A model generated the notes under the pieces. The model saw only the letters and a list, made by a program, of their open reading frames with translations, was not told where the DNA came from and searched no databases. A program made the position numbers and the translations under genes. This document shows, piece after piece, positions 1-7,984 of a stretch of DNA of 8,224 nucleotides. The DNA is taken from assembly GCA_004293505.1 (NCBI GenBank), contig RDYY01000165.1, forward strand, positions 1-8,224, read 5' to 3'. Source of the DNA: Sphingobacteriia bacterium (GTDB lineage Bacteria > Bacteroidota > Bacteroidia > Chitinophagales > Chitinophagaceae). Position 1 is the stretch's first letter. Every line of letters begins with the position of its first letter.

Positions 1-473
1 TTCTTGGCTTTTTCACCCAACAAATTGGGGATGGTAATGCGCAAAAACGCAGGCCCACCATGGGTTTGGATCAGGCCGATGCCCCGCAAGCGGTTCGCTT
101 TTTTTTCTTCGCTGTCGGCATAAGCCGTAGAATGCAACAAGCCAAAACCGTTCAAGGTTTGGGGGTGGTCTTTGGCAAATGCCAAAGCCGTATAGCCCCC
201 CATGCTGTGCCCCAACAAGCAAATTTTTGACCAGCCCCTTGCTTGTACCAATGCCCAGAGATAATCAGCCATGTCTTGGATGGAAAAATCTTCATCGGCT
301 TTTTCCTCGGCCCACTGGGCTTTTCCTGTGCCCGGCAAATGGGGCAGGACAACGGTATGGTCTTGCGCCAGGGCAGGCACCAACAAGTCAAAAACACTGC
401 GGTCTTCGCCAAAGCCATGCAGTAACACCACAACAGGACCTTGGCCAAATTCAACAACATCAAATACTGGCAT
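1..473 (-). CDS. Alpha/beta hydrolase fold protein, partial (N-terminal 157 residues)
   Basis: My translation from the ATG at 473-471 begins MPVFDVVEFGQGPVVVLLHG and stays open to the left edge, so the C-terminus lies outside the window. Residues 17-22 (LLHGFG) match the HG oxyanion-hole strand of alpha/beta hydrolases. Residues 87-93 (LGHSMGG) are a classic nucleophile elbow, with Ser90 as the expected nucleophile. The catalytic Asp and His would be expected in the missing part. There is no signal peptide, so it is probably a cytoplasmic esterase or lipase-like enzyme; the substrate cannot be told from sequence. The ATG sits 2 bases after the lnt stop (TGA-CC-ATG) with no Shine-Dalgarno sequence. 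This suggests it is the third gene of the guaB-lnt transcript and perhaps translationally coupled. Fold confidence is high; specific function is unknown. Confidence 0.88.
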   Translation of the reverse strand, partial: MPVFDVVEFGQGPVVVLLHGFGEDRSVFDLLVPALAQDHTVVLPHLPGTGKAQWAEEKADEDFSIQDMADYLWALVQARGWSKICLLGHSMGGYTALAFAKDHPQTLNGFGLLHSTAYADSEEKKANRLRGIGLIQTHGGPAFLRITIPNLLGEKAK

Positions 474-475
474 GG

Positions 476-2146
476 TCAGCGAATTTTGTTTGCGCGATGA
501 CGCCAACTGGCAAACAACACCGTGGCCAATCCCAAACTGGCGCAAAAGGCATAGAGCAGGTCACCATTGCGGGCGTAAAAACTGCGGCTTGTCATTTGGG
601 TGGGCACGTTAAATGTTAAAGTGCCAGCTTGGTCCCAGCCCAAGGTCTTTACCAAATTGCCTTGGGGGTCAATGATGGCCGAGATGCCGGTATTGGCCGA
701 TCGCACTACCCATAGTTCCTGTTCAATGGCGCGCAACCTGGCATAAGCCAAGTGTTGGCGGTGTCCCGGGGTATTGCCCCACCAACCATCGTTGGTGATG
801 ATGGCCAAGAGGTTGGCATTTTGTTTGGCATATTCGCCCACATAAGCCCCATAAATGCTTTCATAACAAATGATGGGAGCTGCTGCATAAGGGTTAGAAG
901 CATCGCGGAATACTTGTGCACTGTCGTTGCGACCATAGCCACCCGTGCTGCCCCCAAATTGTTCAAAGACTGGAGAGAGCCAACGCAAAAATGAAGGCAG
1001 GGATTCTACGCCAGGCACCAATTTGGATTTGTTGTAAAACTGTAATGGTTGGCCCCCACCTGCCCAAAGGGCTGCGTTGTACACATCGTAGTATTGGCCA
1101 TTGTCCAAGCGTCGGGCCGTGGGACTTTCGGTTGTGGGGCCATGGTTTTTAAAACTTTCTACGCCCGACAACAAGCGCAATTGCGGGTGTTGGGCCAAGA
1201 ATTGAAACAGTTTTTGGTAATAGGGATTTTGGGGGATACGGTCCTGCCACTCGGCCACACTCATGGCCGTTTCTGGCCAAATCACCAAACGGGTTTGGCT
1301 GTCGATGGCTGATTGGGTCAGGGCCAATAGATGCTCCAATTGTTGGTCGGCTTGCGCCAATTCAAATTTTTGGTAAGGATCAATATTGGGTTGTACCACC
1401 ACTACATTGGGTGGGTTGGTGGCACTTGTGCCCTGGGCGAGTGAAGCTGTTTTGCGCTGGTCTGATCCTTGTTCTGTTGGTTGGTCAACCGCGGTGTTGT
1501 GGTATAAAAAATGACTGGCTCCCCAGAGCACCAGGGGCAGGGCCAAACTTGCCAAGGACCAGCTCATTTTTTGTTGGCGGGGCAAGCTGTTGTTTCCCCA
1601 AGCTTTCAGCGCTTGGTAGACCAAACCATTTTGCAACAGGATCCACAAAGATCCACCGGCTACGCCAGTGATGTTGTACCAACGCACCCATTGGGGATGG
1701 TTGGCAAAAGCATTGCCCAGGGTTAACCAAGGCCATGAAATTTCCCAATTCAAGTGCAGCCATTCAAAACCCATCCACAAAAAAACAAAACCCCAAAAAT
1801 GCAGGGCGGCAGGCGTTCTTTTGACCAACCAGGCCCTCCCCACCCAAGGCAAGAGCATCAATAAGCTATTGGCCAAGATGGCGGCCACAGCGCCTACGGC
1901 AGTAGAATGCCACATCCACCAAGTGGTGCCCACATTCCACACCAAGAGGGCCAAGAACAAAGAAAAATATTTTACCCTTGGGCCAAAGCCTTGGTCCACC
2001 AACCAAAACAAGGGAACAAAAGCCAAGCCCACCAAAGGGGTAAAGCCATCGGCCGGCCAAGCGAACACCAAGAGGAGTCCGGCCAAGAGACCAGCCAACA
2101 AAGCTTTGAAGGCGAGGGTGGCAGCAGGTTGGTGTGGCGCTTGCAT
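476..2146 (-). CDS. lnt: Apolipoprotein N-acyltransferase (Lnt)
   Basis: Lnt transfers an acyl chain from a phospholipid to the N-terminal cysteine of diacylated lipoproteins, the last step of lipoprotein maturation in the inner membrane. The 556-residue protein has a hydrophobic N-terminal half with several membrane segments between about residues 11 and 212, then a periplasmic nitrilase-type domain (about 247-515), and a final membrane segment near 528-547. By alignment to the E. coli triad Glu267-Lys335-Cys387, the catalytic residues are Glu292 (in IWPETAM), Lys373 (in YNKSKLVPG) and Cys427 (in IICYES). The neighbouring Tyr428 and Glu429, and Glu381 in VPGVE, also match residues important in E. 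coli. Residues 217-247 form a polar, low-complexity linker. The ATG lies 3 bases after the guaB stop (TAA-AAC-ATG) and the stop lies 2 bases before the hydrolase ATG, so it is the middle gene of an operon. Confidence 0.96.
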   Translation of the reverse strand: MQAPHQPAATLAFKALLAGLLAGLLLVFAWPADGFTPLVGLAFVPLFWLVDQGFGPRVKYFSLFLALLVWNVGTTWWMWHSTAVGAVAAILANSLLMLLPWVGRAWLVKRTPAALHFWGFVFLWMGFEWLHLNWEISWPWLTLGNAFANHPQWVRWYNITGVAGGSLWILLQNGLVYQALKAWGNNSLPRQQKMSWSLASLALPLVLWGASHFLYHNTAVDQPTEQGSDQRKTASLAQGTSATNPPNVVVVQPNIDPYQKFELAQADQQLEHLLALTQSAIDSQTRLVIWPETAMSVAEWQDRIPQNPYYQKLFQFLAQHPQLRLLSGVESFKNHGPTTESPTARRLDNGQYYDVYNAALWAGGGQPLQFYNKSKLVPGVESLPSFLRWLSPVFEQFGGSTGGYGRNDSAQVFRDASNPYAAAPIICYESIYGAYVGEYAKQNANLLAIITNDGWWGNTPGHRQHLAYARLRAIEQELWVVRSANTGISAIIDPQGNLVKTLGWDQAGTLTFNVPTQMTSRSFYARNGDLLYAFCASLGLATVLFASWRHRANKIR

Positions 2147-2149
2147 GTT

Positions 2150-3637
2150 TTAGTGCCGGCTGTAATTGGGCGCTTCTTTGGTGATCACAATGTCGTGGGC
2201 ATGGCTTTCTTTCATGCCTGCATTGGTGATTTTCACAAATGTGGCCGATTGCAAAGCTTTGATGTCTTTGGCCCCGCAATAGCCCATGCCAGAACGCAAA
2301 CCACCTACATATTGGTAAACGATTTCGCTCAATGAACCTTTGTATGCAACCCGACCTTCAATGCCTTCGGGCACATATTTTTTGACATCGGCTTCCACGT
2401 CTTGAAAATACCGGTCACCACTGCCTTGGCTCATGGCACCTAAGCTGCCCATGCCCCTGTATTCTTTGAATTTGCGGCCTTCATAAATGATGGTCTCACC
2501 AGGGCTTTCTTCTACGCCGGCAAATACAGAACCCATCATGACGGCATTGGCCCCAGCCGCCAATGCTTTTACCATGTCGCCTGTGTAGCGAATGCCCCCA
2601 TCGGCAATCACTGGTATGCCCGTGCCTTTTAAAGCAGCAGCCGCTTCCATGATGGCCGTTAGTTGGGGAACCCCAGCGCCTGCCACAATGCGCGTGGTAC
2701 AAATAGAACCCGGACCAATGCCCACTTTTACGCAATCTGCGCCCGCAGCTGCCAAGGCCTTGGCCCCAGCCCCCGTGCCCACATTGCCGGCAATGATGGG
2801 GAGGTTTTTGAAATTTTTTCGCAGGGCTTTCAAGGCTTCAATGACACCCTTGCTGTGGCCGTGTGCGCTGTCCAAAGAAACAGCATCCACCCCTACTTGT
2901 TGCAAAGCCGCAGCACGGTCCAAGAGGTCTTGGGTAATGCCCAAAGCGGCACCCACCAACAATCGGCCATGGCCGTCTTTGACAGCACTGGGAAAATTGC
3001 GCAATTGTAAAATGTCGCGGTAAGTAATCAAGCCAATCAATTTGCCTTGTCTGTTGACAACGGGTAGTTTTTCAATTTTGTATTGGCGCAATATTTTTTC
3101 GGCTTTTTTCAAGTCCGTGCCCTCGGGTGCGGTGATGAGGTTTTCCTTGGTCATCACTTCGCGGATCTTGCGGGTTTTATCGGTTTCAAAACGCAGGTCG
3201 CGGTTGGTGAGGATGCCAGCCAATTTGCCGGCATTGTCTACAATGGGAATCCCACCAATGCGGTTCTCGCGCATCAGGCGCAAAGCATCCCCAATGGTGG
3301 CATCTACTTTTAACGTAATGGGGTCAATGATCATGCCGCTCTCGCTTCTTTTGACCTTGCGCACTTGCTCGGCTTGTTTGTCGATCGACATGTTCTTGTG
3401 CAAAATGCCCAGTCCTCCTTCGCGGGCCAAGGCAATGGCCAAGCTGGCTTCTGTTACCGTGTCCATGGCGGCAGAGAGCAAGGGAATGTGGAGGACGATG
3501 TTTTTGGTGAGGTGGACGCTGGTGTTCACTTCCCGGGGCAGCACTTCGCTGTAAGCGGGCATGAGCAAGACGTCGTCAAAGGTGAGGCCTTCGCCAAAGA
3601 GGCGATCGGCATGGTGAGGGTTACGCTTTGTTGCCAT
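2150..3637 (-). CDS. guaB: Inosine-5'-monophosphate dehydrogenase (GuaB)
   Basis: GuaB oxidises IMP to XMP with NAD+, the committed step of cytosolic GMP synthesis. I start it at the ATG at 3637-3635 (495 residues, [20 protein letters not shown]). An in-frame TTG at 3643 would add two residues but would lie inside the predicted -7 box. The TIM-barrel domain is split by a CBS pair (about 98-215), as is usual for the family. Motifs include GLTFDDVLL near 17-25, the active loop GPGSICTTR with catalytic Cys313, the IADGGIR phosphate site (344-350), and the mobile flap with Arg409-Tyr410 in DRYFQ followed by EGIEGR. Length and motifs are those of a normal bacterial IMPDH. It is the first gene of the operon with lnt and the hydrolase, and divergent from the MFS gene. 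Confidence 0.97.
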   Translation of the reverse strand: MATKRNPHHADRLFGEGLTFDDVLLMPAYSEVLPREVNTSVHLTKNIVLHIPLLSAAMDTVTEASLAIALAREGGLGILHKNMSIDKQAEQVRKVKRSESGMIIDPITLKVDATIGDALRLMRENRIGGIPIVDNAGKLAGILTNRDLRFETDKTRKIREVMTKENLITAPEGTDLKKAEKILRQYKIEKLPVVNRQGKLIGLITYRDILQLRNFPSAVKDGHGRLLVGAALGITQDLLDRAAALQQVGVDAVSLDSAHGHSKGVIEALKALRKNFKNLPIIAGNVGTGAGAKALAAAGADCVKVGIGPGSICTTRIVAGAGVPQLTAIMEAAAALKGTGIPVIADGGIRYTGDMVKALAAGANAVMMGSVFAGVEESPGETIIYEGRKFKEYRGMGSLGAMSQGSGDRYFQDVEADVKKYVPEGIEGRVAYKGSLSEIVYQYVGGLRSGMGYCGAKDIKALQSATFVKITNAGMKESHAHDIVITKEAPNYSRH

Positions 3638-3640
3638 AGG

Positions 3641-3674
3641 CAAAGATAGGTTTTGCGCTTGCTCCCCGCCAAAA
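3641..3674 (-). promoter_or_regulatory. Predicted guaB operon promoter (Bacteroidota-type)
   Basis: Read on the minus strand, TTTTG (3674-3670) is followed by a 21-base spacer and TATCTTTG (3648-3641). This fits the Bacteroidota sigma-A pattern TTTG - about 19-21 bases - TAnnTTTG. If the last G of the -7 box is at about -4, transcription would begin at about 3637, which is the A of the guaB ATG. The message would then be leaderless or nearly so. The match is seen directly; activity and start point are inferred. Confidence 0.65.
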
Positions 3675-3691
3675 TTATTTGGTTAACTTTG
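3659..3691 (+). promoter_or_regulatory. Predicted MFS gene promoter (Bacteroidota-type)
   Basis: TAACTTTG at 3684-3691 is a full match to the TAnnTTTG -7 consensus. A TTG at 3659-3661 lies 22 bases upstream of it, a short and slightly distant candidate for the -33 element. The expected transcription start is about 3695, three bases before the ATG at 3698. The two elements interleave with those of the guaB promoter on the other strand. Confidence 0.5.
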
Positions 3692-3697
3692 TGTTTC

Positions 3698-4814
3698 ATG
3701 TCTGCCCCTGCAAAGCCTGCTGTCATCCTGCAGCAAGATTCACCTTATTTTACTTTTCAGTTTTTCTTGCTCTGCTTGAGCAATTTTTTGTTTGCCACCA
3801 GTTTCAACATGATGATCCCCGAACTGCCGGCCTACCTAACCCAATTGGGTGGTGCCCAGTACAAGGGTCTTATCATTGCGCTTTTTACTTTGATGGCGGG
3901 ATTGTCCAGGCCCTTCAGTGGCAAGTTAACCGATACCATTGGCCGCGTTCCCGTGATGGTCTTTGGTTCTTTGGTGTGTGTGGTGTGCAGTTTGCTCTAT
4001 CCTTGGTTGGCCACGGTGGGCGGATTTTTGTTCTTGCGTTTTTTGCATGGGTTTTCTACCGGCTTCAAACCCACGGCCACAGCGGCTTATGGGGCAGACG
4101 TGGTGCACCCTGCTCGCAGGGGAGAAGCATTGGGTGCTTTGTCAATTGGTTATACCTTGGGCTCTTCTGCTGGCCCCATGTTGGGCAGTTGGTTGGTCAT
4201 GGCCCAGGGCTTTAATGCCATGTTTTATGTGTCGGCAGGTTTTGCTTTGGGATCGGTCTTGATCTTGTACAATGTGAAAGAAACCTTGACCCCAACAGAA
4301 CCATTCCGCTGGTCTTTGTTGCGCATCAAATCATCTGAGATTTTTGATGCCACTGCTTTGCGTCCCGCTTTGATCACACTGTTGTTTTGTATTTCCATTG
4401 GAACGGTCCTGACCATTGCCCCGGATTTCAGTGAACACTTGGGCCTGCGCAACAAGGGCATATTTTTTGCTTTTTTTACCCTCTCTTCATTGGTCATTCG
4501 TTTTGCTTGGCCCAAGGTTTCGGACCGCCATGGTAGAAGACCCGTGCTCTTGGTGTCGGGCATTGTTTTGGCTTTGTCAATGGGGGGCATGGCCTGGGCC
4601 AGTACCCGCTTGGACCGTGGACCTTTGTGCACCCGAAAACAGGGGCAAGGCCATCGCGTCCATGTACATAGCTTTGGAAGTGGGCATAGGGTCAGGTGCG
4701 CTCTTGTCTTCCTGGATTTATGGCAACCAAGCCAGTGGGTTTGCACCCGCTTTTTTGTTTGCTGGTTTGGCCTCCGCAGCAGGTGTATTTCTTTTGTTTC
4801 GCTGGCGAAAATGA
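3698..4814 (+). pseudogene. MFS transporter, disrupted by frame change and probable short deletion
   Basis: This encodes a major facilitator superfamily transporter, normally a 12-helix inner-membrane carrier of about 390-400 residues; the substrate is unknown. From the ATG at 3698 the frame is good through residue 303 (about base 4606). It carries motif A, GKLTDTIGR (75-83), and its second-half counterpart PKVSDRHGRRP (272-282). That frame then turns into Cys/Arg/His-rich non-membrane sequence running to 4918, antisense into dprA. From about base 4608 the next frame continues with family-like protein, AWTVDLCAPENRGKAIASMY, two more hydrophobic stretches, and ends FRWRK-TGA at 4814. Compared with the family, the loop and helix between AWAST and WTVDL (roughly 25 residues) are missing. 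This fits a deletion of length 2 modulo 3. An upstream in-frame TTG at 3653 is not used because it precedes the -7 box. A sequencing or assembly error is possible. Confidence 0.8.
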
Positions 4815-4815
4815 T

Positions 4816-5928
4816 TCAAGCTTGTTGCAGGGCATACCATTGTCCCGGCATGGCCTGTAAACATCCCATCAATTCTAATTCCAACAAAGCACCCGCCAAT
4901 TGTGCATGCGTGAGTTGACTTTGGTGCAAGAGTTGGTCAATGTGCATTTTTTCGTTTTGCAAAAGGGTGAGATAAATTTTATCGGCCAATGCACTGCGCC
5001 CACCTGTTTCCATTTCTGCCCCACTGAACAAGGTTCCGTTTGTAGTGGCGCCACTGTTCCAACCCAATTCAGTCATCAGCCATTCTGGGCTGGTATACAA
5101 TTGGGCGCGGTTAATTTGAATGAGGTCATTGGTGCCCTTGCTTTTGCTGTCATAGACCCTTCCTGGCAAGGCATAGACCGAATGTCCATAACCAAATGCA
5201 TCGTTGGCCGTGATCATGCTGCCGCCTTCTGTATCGCTTTCTATGACCACTGTAACGGGAGACATGCCCGCTACAATGCGGTTGCGGCGGGGAAAGCTAA
5301 AGGCCCCCATTTTATTAAAGCTGTGGTTCTCGGTCCACAAAGCTCCTTGTTGCATGATCTGAATGGCCAGGGGGCGGTGGACAGTGGGATAGATTTTTTC
5401 CAAGCCATGGGCCAAGACAGCAATGGTATCCAGCCCCGCCTCCAAAGCAGCTTGGTGGGCTATTTGGTCAATGCCCGTGGCCAATCCACTGACCACCACT
5501 GCGTTTTTGGGCAAAGCAGCCACCAATTTTTCGGTCTCTCTTTTTCCGTAATGGCTGTTGTTGCGCGTGCCCACAATGCTGATGAAGCGCGCGTCGGGTG
5601 AGATTTTTTTTCCCCGGTAATACAAAAGGGTGGGCGGATCGGAACAATGGCTCAAACAAGTGGGATAGTCTGGTTGACCCCAAAACATCGTATTGATTTG
5701 ATGGCCTTTCATCCAAGCTAATTCTGATGCTGCTTGGGCTTGGTATTGCCCGCGTTGTTGCCAAGCTGCTTCCGCTTTTGGATTGTAACCCTTTACTTGA
5801 AGTCGCTCGGAGGGGCTGGAATGCCACAAGGCTTCTAAGCTGCCAAATGCCACCAACAGATCACGGCGCAGGGCAGGGCCGATGCCCACCGTTAAACCAA
5901 ACATGATTTGCATCAAGGCTTTTTCCAC
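4816..5928 (-). CDS. dprA: DNA processing protein DprA (Smf)
   Basis: DprA binds incoming single-stranded DNA in the cytoplasm and loads RecA during natural transformation; it is also widespread in bacteria not known to be competent. The 370-residue product has an N-terminal helical SAM/HhH-like region (about 1-60), a Rossmann-type DprA domain (about 80-290) and a C-terminal winged-helix domain (about 310-368). Family motifs in order are VGTRNNSHYG (119-128), SGLATGID (147-154), AHGLEKIYP (173-181), FPRRNRIVAGMS (212-223), EGGSMIT (234-240), LPGR (254-257) and KGTNDLI (264-270). The chosen start is the GTG at 5928, because the first residues line up with typical DprA N-termini. ATG codons at 5913 and 5904 are alternatives that would shorten the helix. 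The stop is one base from the end of the convergent MFS gene, leaving no room for a terminator between them. Confidence 0.95.
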   Translation of the reverse strand: MEKALMQIMFGLTVGIGPALRRDLLVAFGSLEALWHSSPSERLQVKGYNPKAEAAWQQRGQYQAQAASELAWMKGHQINTMFWGQPDYPTCLSHCSDPPTLLYYRGKKISPDARFISIVGTRNNSHYGKRETEKLVAALPKNAVVVSGLATGIDQIAHQAALEAGLDTIAVLAHGLEKIYPTVHRPLAIQIMQQGALWTENHSFNKMGAFSFPRRNRIVAGMSPVTVVIESDTEGGSMITANDAFGYGHSVYALPGRVYDSKSKGTNDLIQINRAQLYTSPEWLMTELGWNSGATTNGTLFSGAEMETGGRSALADKIYLTLLQNEKMHIDQLLHQSQLTHAQLAGALLELELMGCLQAMPGQWYALQQA

Positions 5929-5954
5929 GGGCCCAAATTAATGGACAGATGGCG

Positions 5955-5992
5955 GCGGAAGCTGAGCGGAAATACGCAGGGGTACTGCGGAA
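5955..5992. repeat. Three spaced TTCCGC hexamers in front of dprA
   Basis: The hexamer GCGGAA (TTCCGC read toward dprA) occurs at 5955-5960, 5966-5971 and 5987-5992. The starts are 11 and 21 bases apart, close to one and two helical turns. They lie in the 95-base gap between the PorE-like gene and dprA (5929-6023). A short imperfect hairpin (CGCAG at 5975-5979 with CTGCG at 5985-5989) sits between the second and third copies. It has no adjacent T-run in the reading direction, so it is a poor terminator. The repeats could be binding sites for a regulator of dprA, but chance is possible. Confidence 0.35.
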
Positions 5993-6023
5993 ACAACCAT
6001 TTTTTATTTGGACAACTGTGGCC

Positions 6024-7937
6024 CTATTGTTGCACAATGGTCAAAGTGGTACGCCGGTTGCGCGCCCTTCCCAGATCGGATTTGTTGTCGGCGATGGGCT
6101 CACTATCGCCCTTGCCCACGGCATCCAATCGGTTGGCAGCAATGCCATTTTGTACCAAGTATTGCACAATGGCATTGGCCCTGTTCTCGGATAATTTTTT
6201 GTTGTCTTCGGGCTTGCCAACATTGTCGGTATGACCCGTGATGCGCACGCGCAAGCTGGGATTTTCTTTCAGGGTTTGCACCAAGGGATTCAATTCAATG
6301 GCTGCCGTTGCGGGCAATTCAAATTGGTTGTTTTGGAATTCAATGTTGTTGAAACGCATGCTGACATTCAGTTCCAGGGGTTGAAGGGCAATGTCTTTTT
6401 GGTAGACGGAGTCGGCTTGTTTTTGTTTGAACAAAAAAGGTGACTGGTAGGCCAAATAACCTTTGCGTTGTACGGAAAGGGTAAAATCATTTCCCGTGGG
6501 CAAAGTGATAAAATACATCCCCGTTTCGTCGGTTTGTACCCGCATCAAGGTTTTTGCATTTTGGTTGTTGATCAATTCAACCAAAGAGGGCAAGGCCTTA
6601 CCCGTTTTGGCGTCCACCACTTTTCCTTTGAGGAAAAAAGTTAAGCTGGGCCGCAGGTCGCTGCGCAACGTGAAGCGATAGAGATCCAATTCGCCTCGGG
6701 TATCGCTGCGGTCACTGGCATAATAAGCGGTTTTGCCATCGGCCGAAACGGCCATGCTGCCTTCGTTTTCGATGGTGTTGATGGGATAGCCCAGGTTTTC
6801 TGGAGTCGACCATTTACCCCCTGCTTCTCGGCGCATCACAAACAAATCTGAGCCACCATAGCCGGGCAGACCATCAGAAGTAAAATACAAGGTTTGGTTG
6901 TCAGCATGTAAAAAGGGCGCCAATTCATCTCCTACTGTATTTACTTTGGACCCCATGTTTTCTGCCGGTGTCCAACGCCCGTTGGGCAACCGAAAACTGA
7001 CGTACAAATCTTTTCCGCCAAAACCGCCGGGTCGGTTGCTGCTGAAATACAATTCGTTTTTATCGGGACTGAGGGCAGGCGAACTCTCCCAAAATTCGGT
7101 GTTGATGTTGGTGCCCATGTTCAAAGGTTCACTCCATCCTTGGGGGGTATAAAAAGATTGGTAGAGGTCAAAATGGCCATTGGCAAATCGGCCCGCAAAC
7201 AACATCCATTCTCCATCTTGGGAAACCGTGAGGGCCCCTTTGCGCGGTTCTTCGTTGATCTCTCCGGGGATGGCCGACCAGGCCCCGAAAGCCTTGCCCC
7301 GCAAGGGCGATTCAAAAAAATCTTCTCGGCCATCGCGGCTGCGCCGGGTAAAGACCAAAAAGGAATCGGTGACCGTTACCGAAGGATAGTATTCTGCCAT
7401 GGGGGTATTGACACTGTCACCCAAGTTCTCGGGTAAAAACACAAAGCCACTGTCTTTGGACAGTTGGGCTTGGGCCAAGGCAAAGCGATAACATTTTTGG
7501 CGATAGAGCGCGCTTTTTCGGCTTCTTTCGGTGAGTTGGGGTTTGGCCAAAAATTGTTCAACTGCAGCCAATGCTGCAGCAAATTGTCCATCCCCAGCCA
7601 GGTTGATGGAATAGGGCAGCAAATAGGGCGAAAAATAAGCCGTGTCTTTGGCACGGGCCCTTTCATACCACTGGATAGAACGCGTGTATTGTTTTAATTC
7701 TCCAAAAACCCCACCCAAGGACAAATAAGCATCCACGTGGTTGGTATCGGCCTTCACTGATTCCAAGAGTTGGGCCACCCCCAATTTGTAATCCCCATTT
7801 TTCAATTGGTCGATGCCCCTTTCATAAGCTTCCAATGATTTGGGTTTGACTTTTTCTGGTTGATAAGTTTGGGCCAAACCTTGCTGGCTCAGCAGGACAC
7901 CAAACAGGACCAAGACAAAAAACGGCAAAGGGCGCAT
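6024..7937 (-). CDS. PorE-like outer-membrane protein: TPR, beta-propeller, CRD and OmpA peptidoglycan-binding domains
   Basis: The 637-residue protein starts with a signal peptide (MRPLPFFVLVLFGVLLSQQG, probably cut after LAQ near residue 23). TPR-like helices follow (about 33-160). Five WD40/PD40-type blades come next, with YFSS-NRPGG-type strands at about 181-209, 233-260, 284-313, 337-367 and 391-420. A carboxypeptidase-regulatory-like domain (about 436-520) precedes a C-terminal OmpA domain (about 525-637). The OmpA domain keeps the peptidoglycan-binding Asp571 (GHTDN) and Arg586 (in NKKLSENRA). This order matches P. gingivalis PorE (PG1058), a peptidoglycan-binding outer-membrane component linked to type IX secretion. 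PorE is described as a lipoprotein, whereas no lipobox cysteine is visible here. Bacteroidota carry several paralogues of this architecture, so a T9SS role is only a reasonable guess. It is flanked by a terminator upstream and dprA downstream. Confidence 0.9.
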   Translation of the reverse strand: MRPLPFFVLVLFGVLLSQQGLAQTYQPEKVKPKSLEAYERGIDQLKNGDYKLGVAQLLESVKADTNHVDAYLSLGGVFGELKQYTRSIQWYERARAKDTAYFSPYLLPYSINLAGDGQFAAALAAVEQFLAKPQLTERSRKSALYRQKCYRFALAQAQLSKDSGFVFLPENLGDSVNTPMAEYYPSVTVTDSFLVFTRRSRDGREDFFESPLRGKAFGAWSAIPGEINEEPRKGALTVSQDGEWMLFAGRFANGHFDLYQSFYTPQGWSEPLNMGTNINTEFWESSPALSPDKNELYFSSNRPGGFGGKDLYVSFRLPNGRWTPAENMGSKVNTVGDELAPFLHADNQTLYFTSDGLPGYGGSDLFVMRREAGGKWSTPENLGYPINTIENEGSMAVSADGKTAYYASDRSDTRGELDLYRFTLRSDLRPSLTFFLKGKVVDAKTGKALPSLVELINNQNAKTLMRVQTDETGMYFITLPTGNDFTLSVQRKGYLAYQSPFLFKQKQADSVYQKDIALQPLELNVSMRFNNIEFQNNQFELPATAAIELNPLVQTLKENPSLRVRITGHTDNVGKPEDNKKLSENRANAIVQYLVQNGIAANRLDAVGKGDSEPIADNKSDLGRARNRRTTLTIVQQ

Positions 7938-7984
7938 GGGTTAATTTGGTGAAAATTAAGGCAGTCCAGTGGAAAAGAAAACAC

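Noticed and set aside
1668..2153. Long plus-strand open frame (161 codons) opposite lnt
   Set aside because: It lies wholly antisense to well-supported lnt codons, is Lys/Pro/Ala-rich with no recognisable domain, and has no promoter; it is a by-product of lnt codon usage.
3042..3554. Plus-strand open frame (170 codons) opposite guaB
   Set aside because: It is antisense to conserved guaB sequence, its Arg/Ser/Met-rich composition is typical of a shadow frame, and no motif is visible.
4607..4918. Continuation of the first MFS frame past the break
   Set aside because: The sequence abruptly becomes Arg/His/Cys-rich and non-membrane, and runs antisense into dprA; the neighbouring frame instead gives conserved MFS sequence with a stop that abuts dprA.
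4900..5601. Plus-strand open frame (233 codons) opposite dprA
   Set aside because: The dprA reading has every family motif; the opposite frame has no domain, and its length follows from dprA codon choice.
7951..7958. TAATTTTC on the minus strand as a -7 box for the PorE-like gene
   Set aside because: The final G of TAnnTTTG is missing and the nearest TTTTG is about 25 bases upstream, inside the terminator stem, so the match is too weak to annotate as a promoter.
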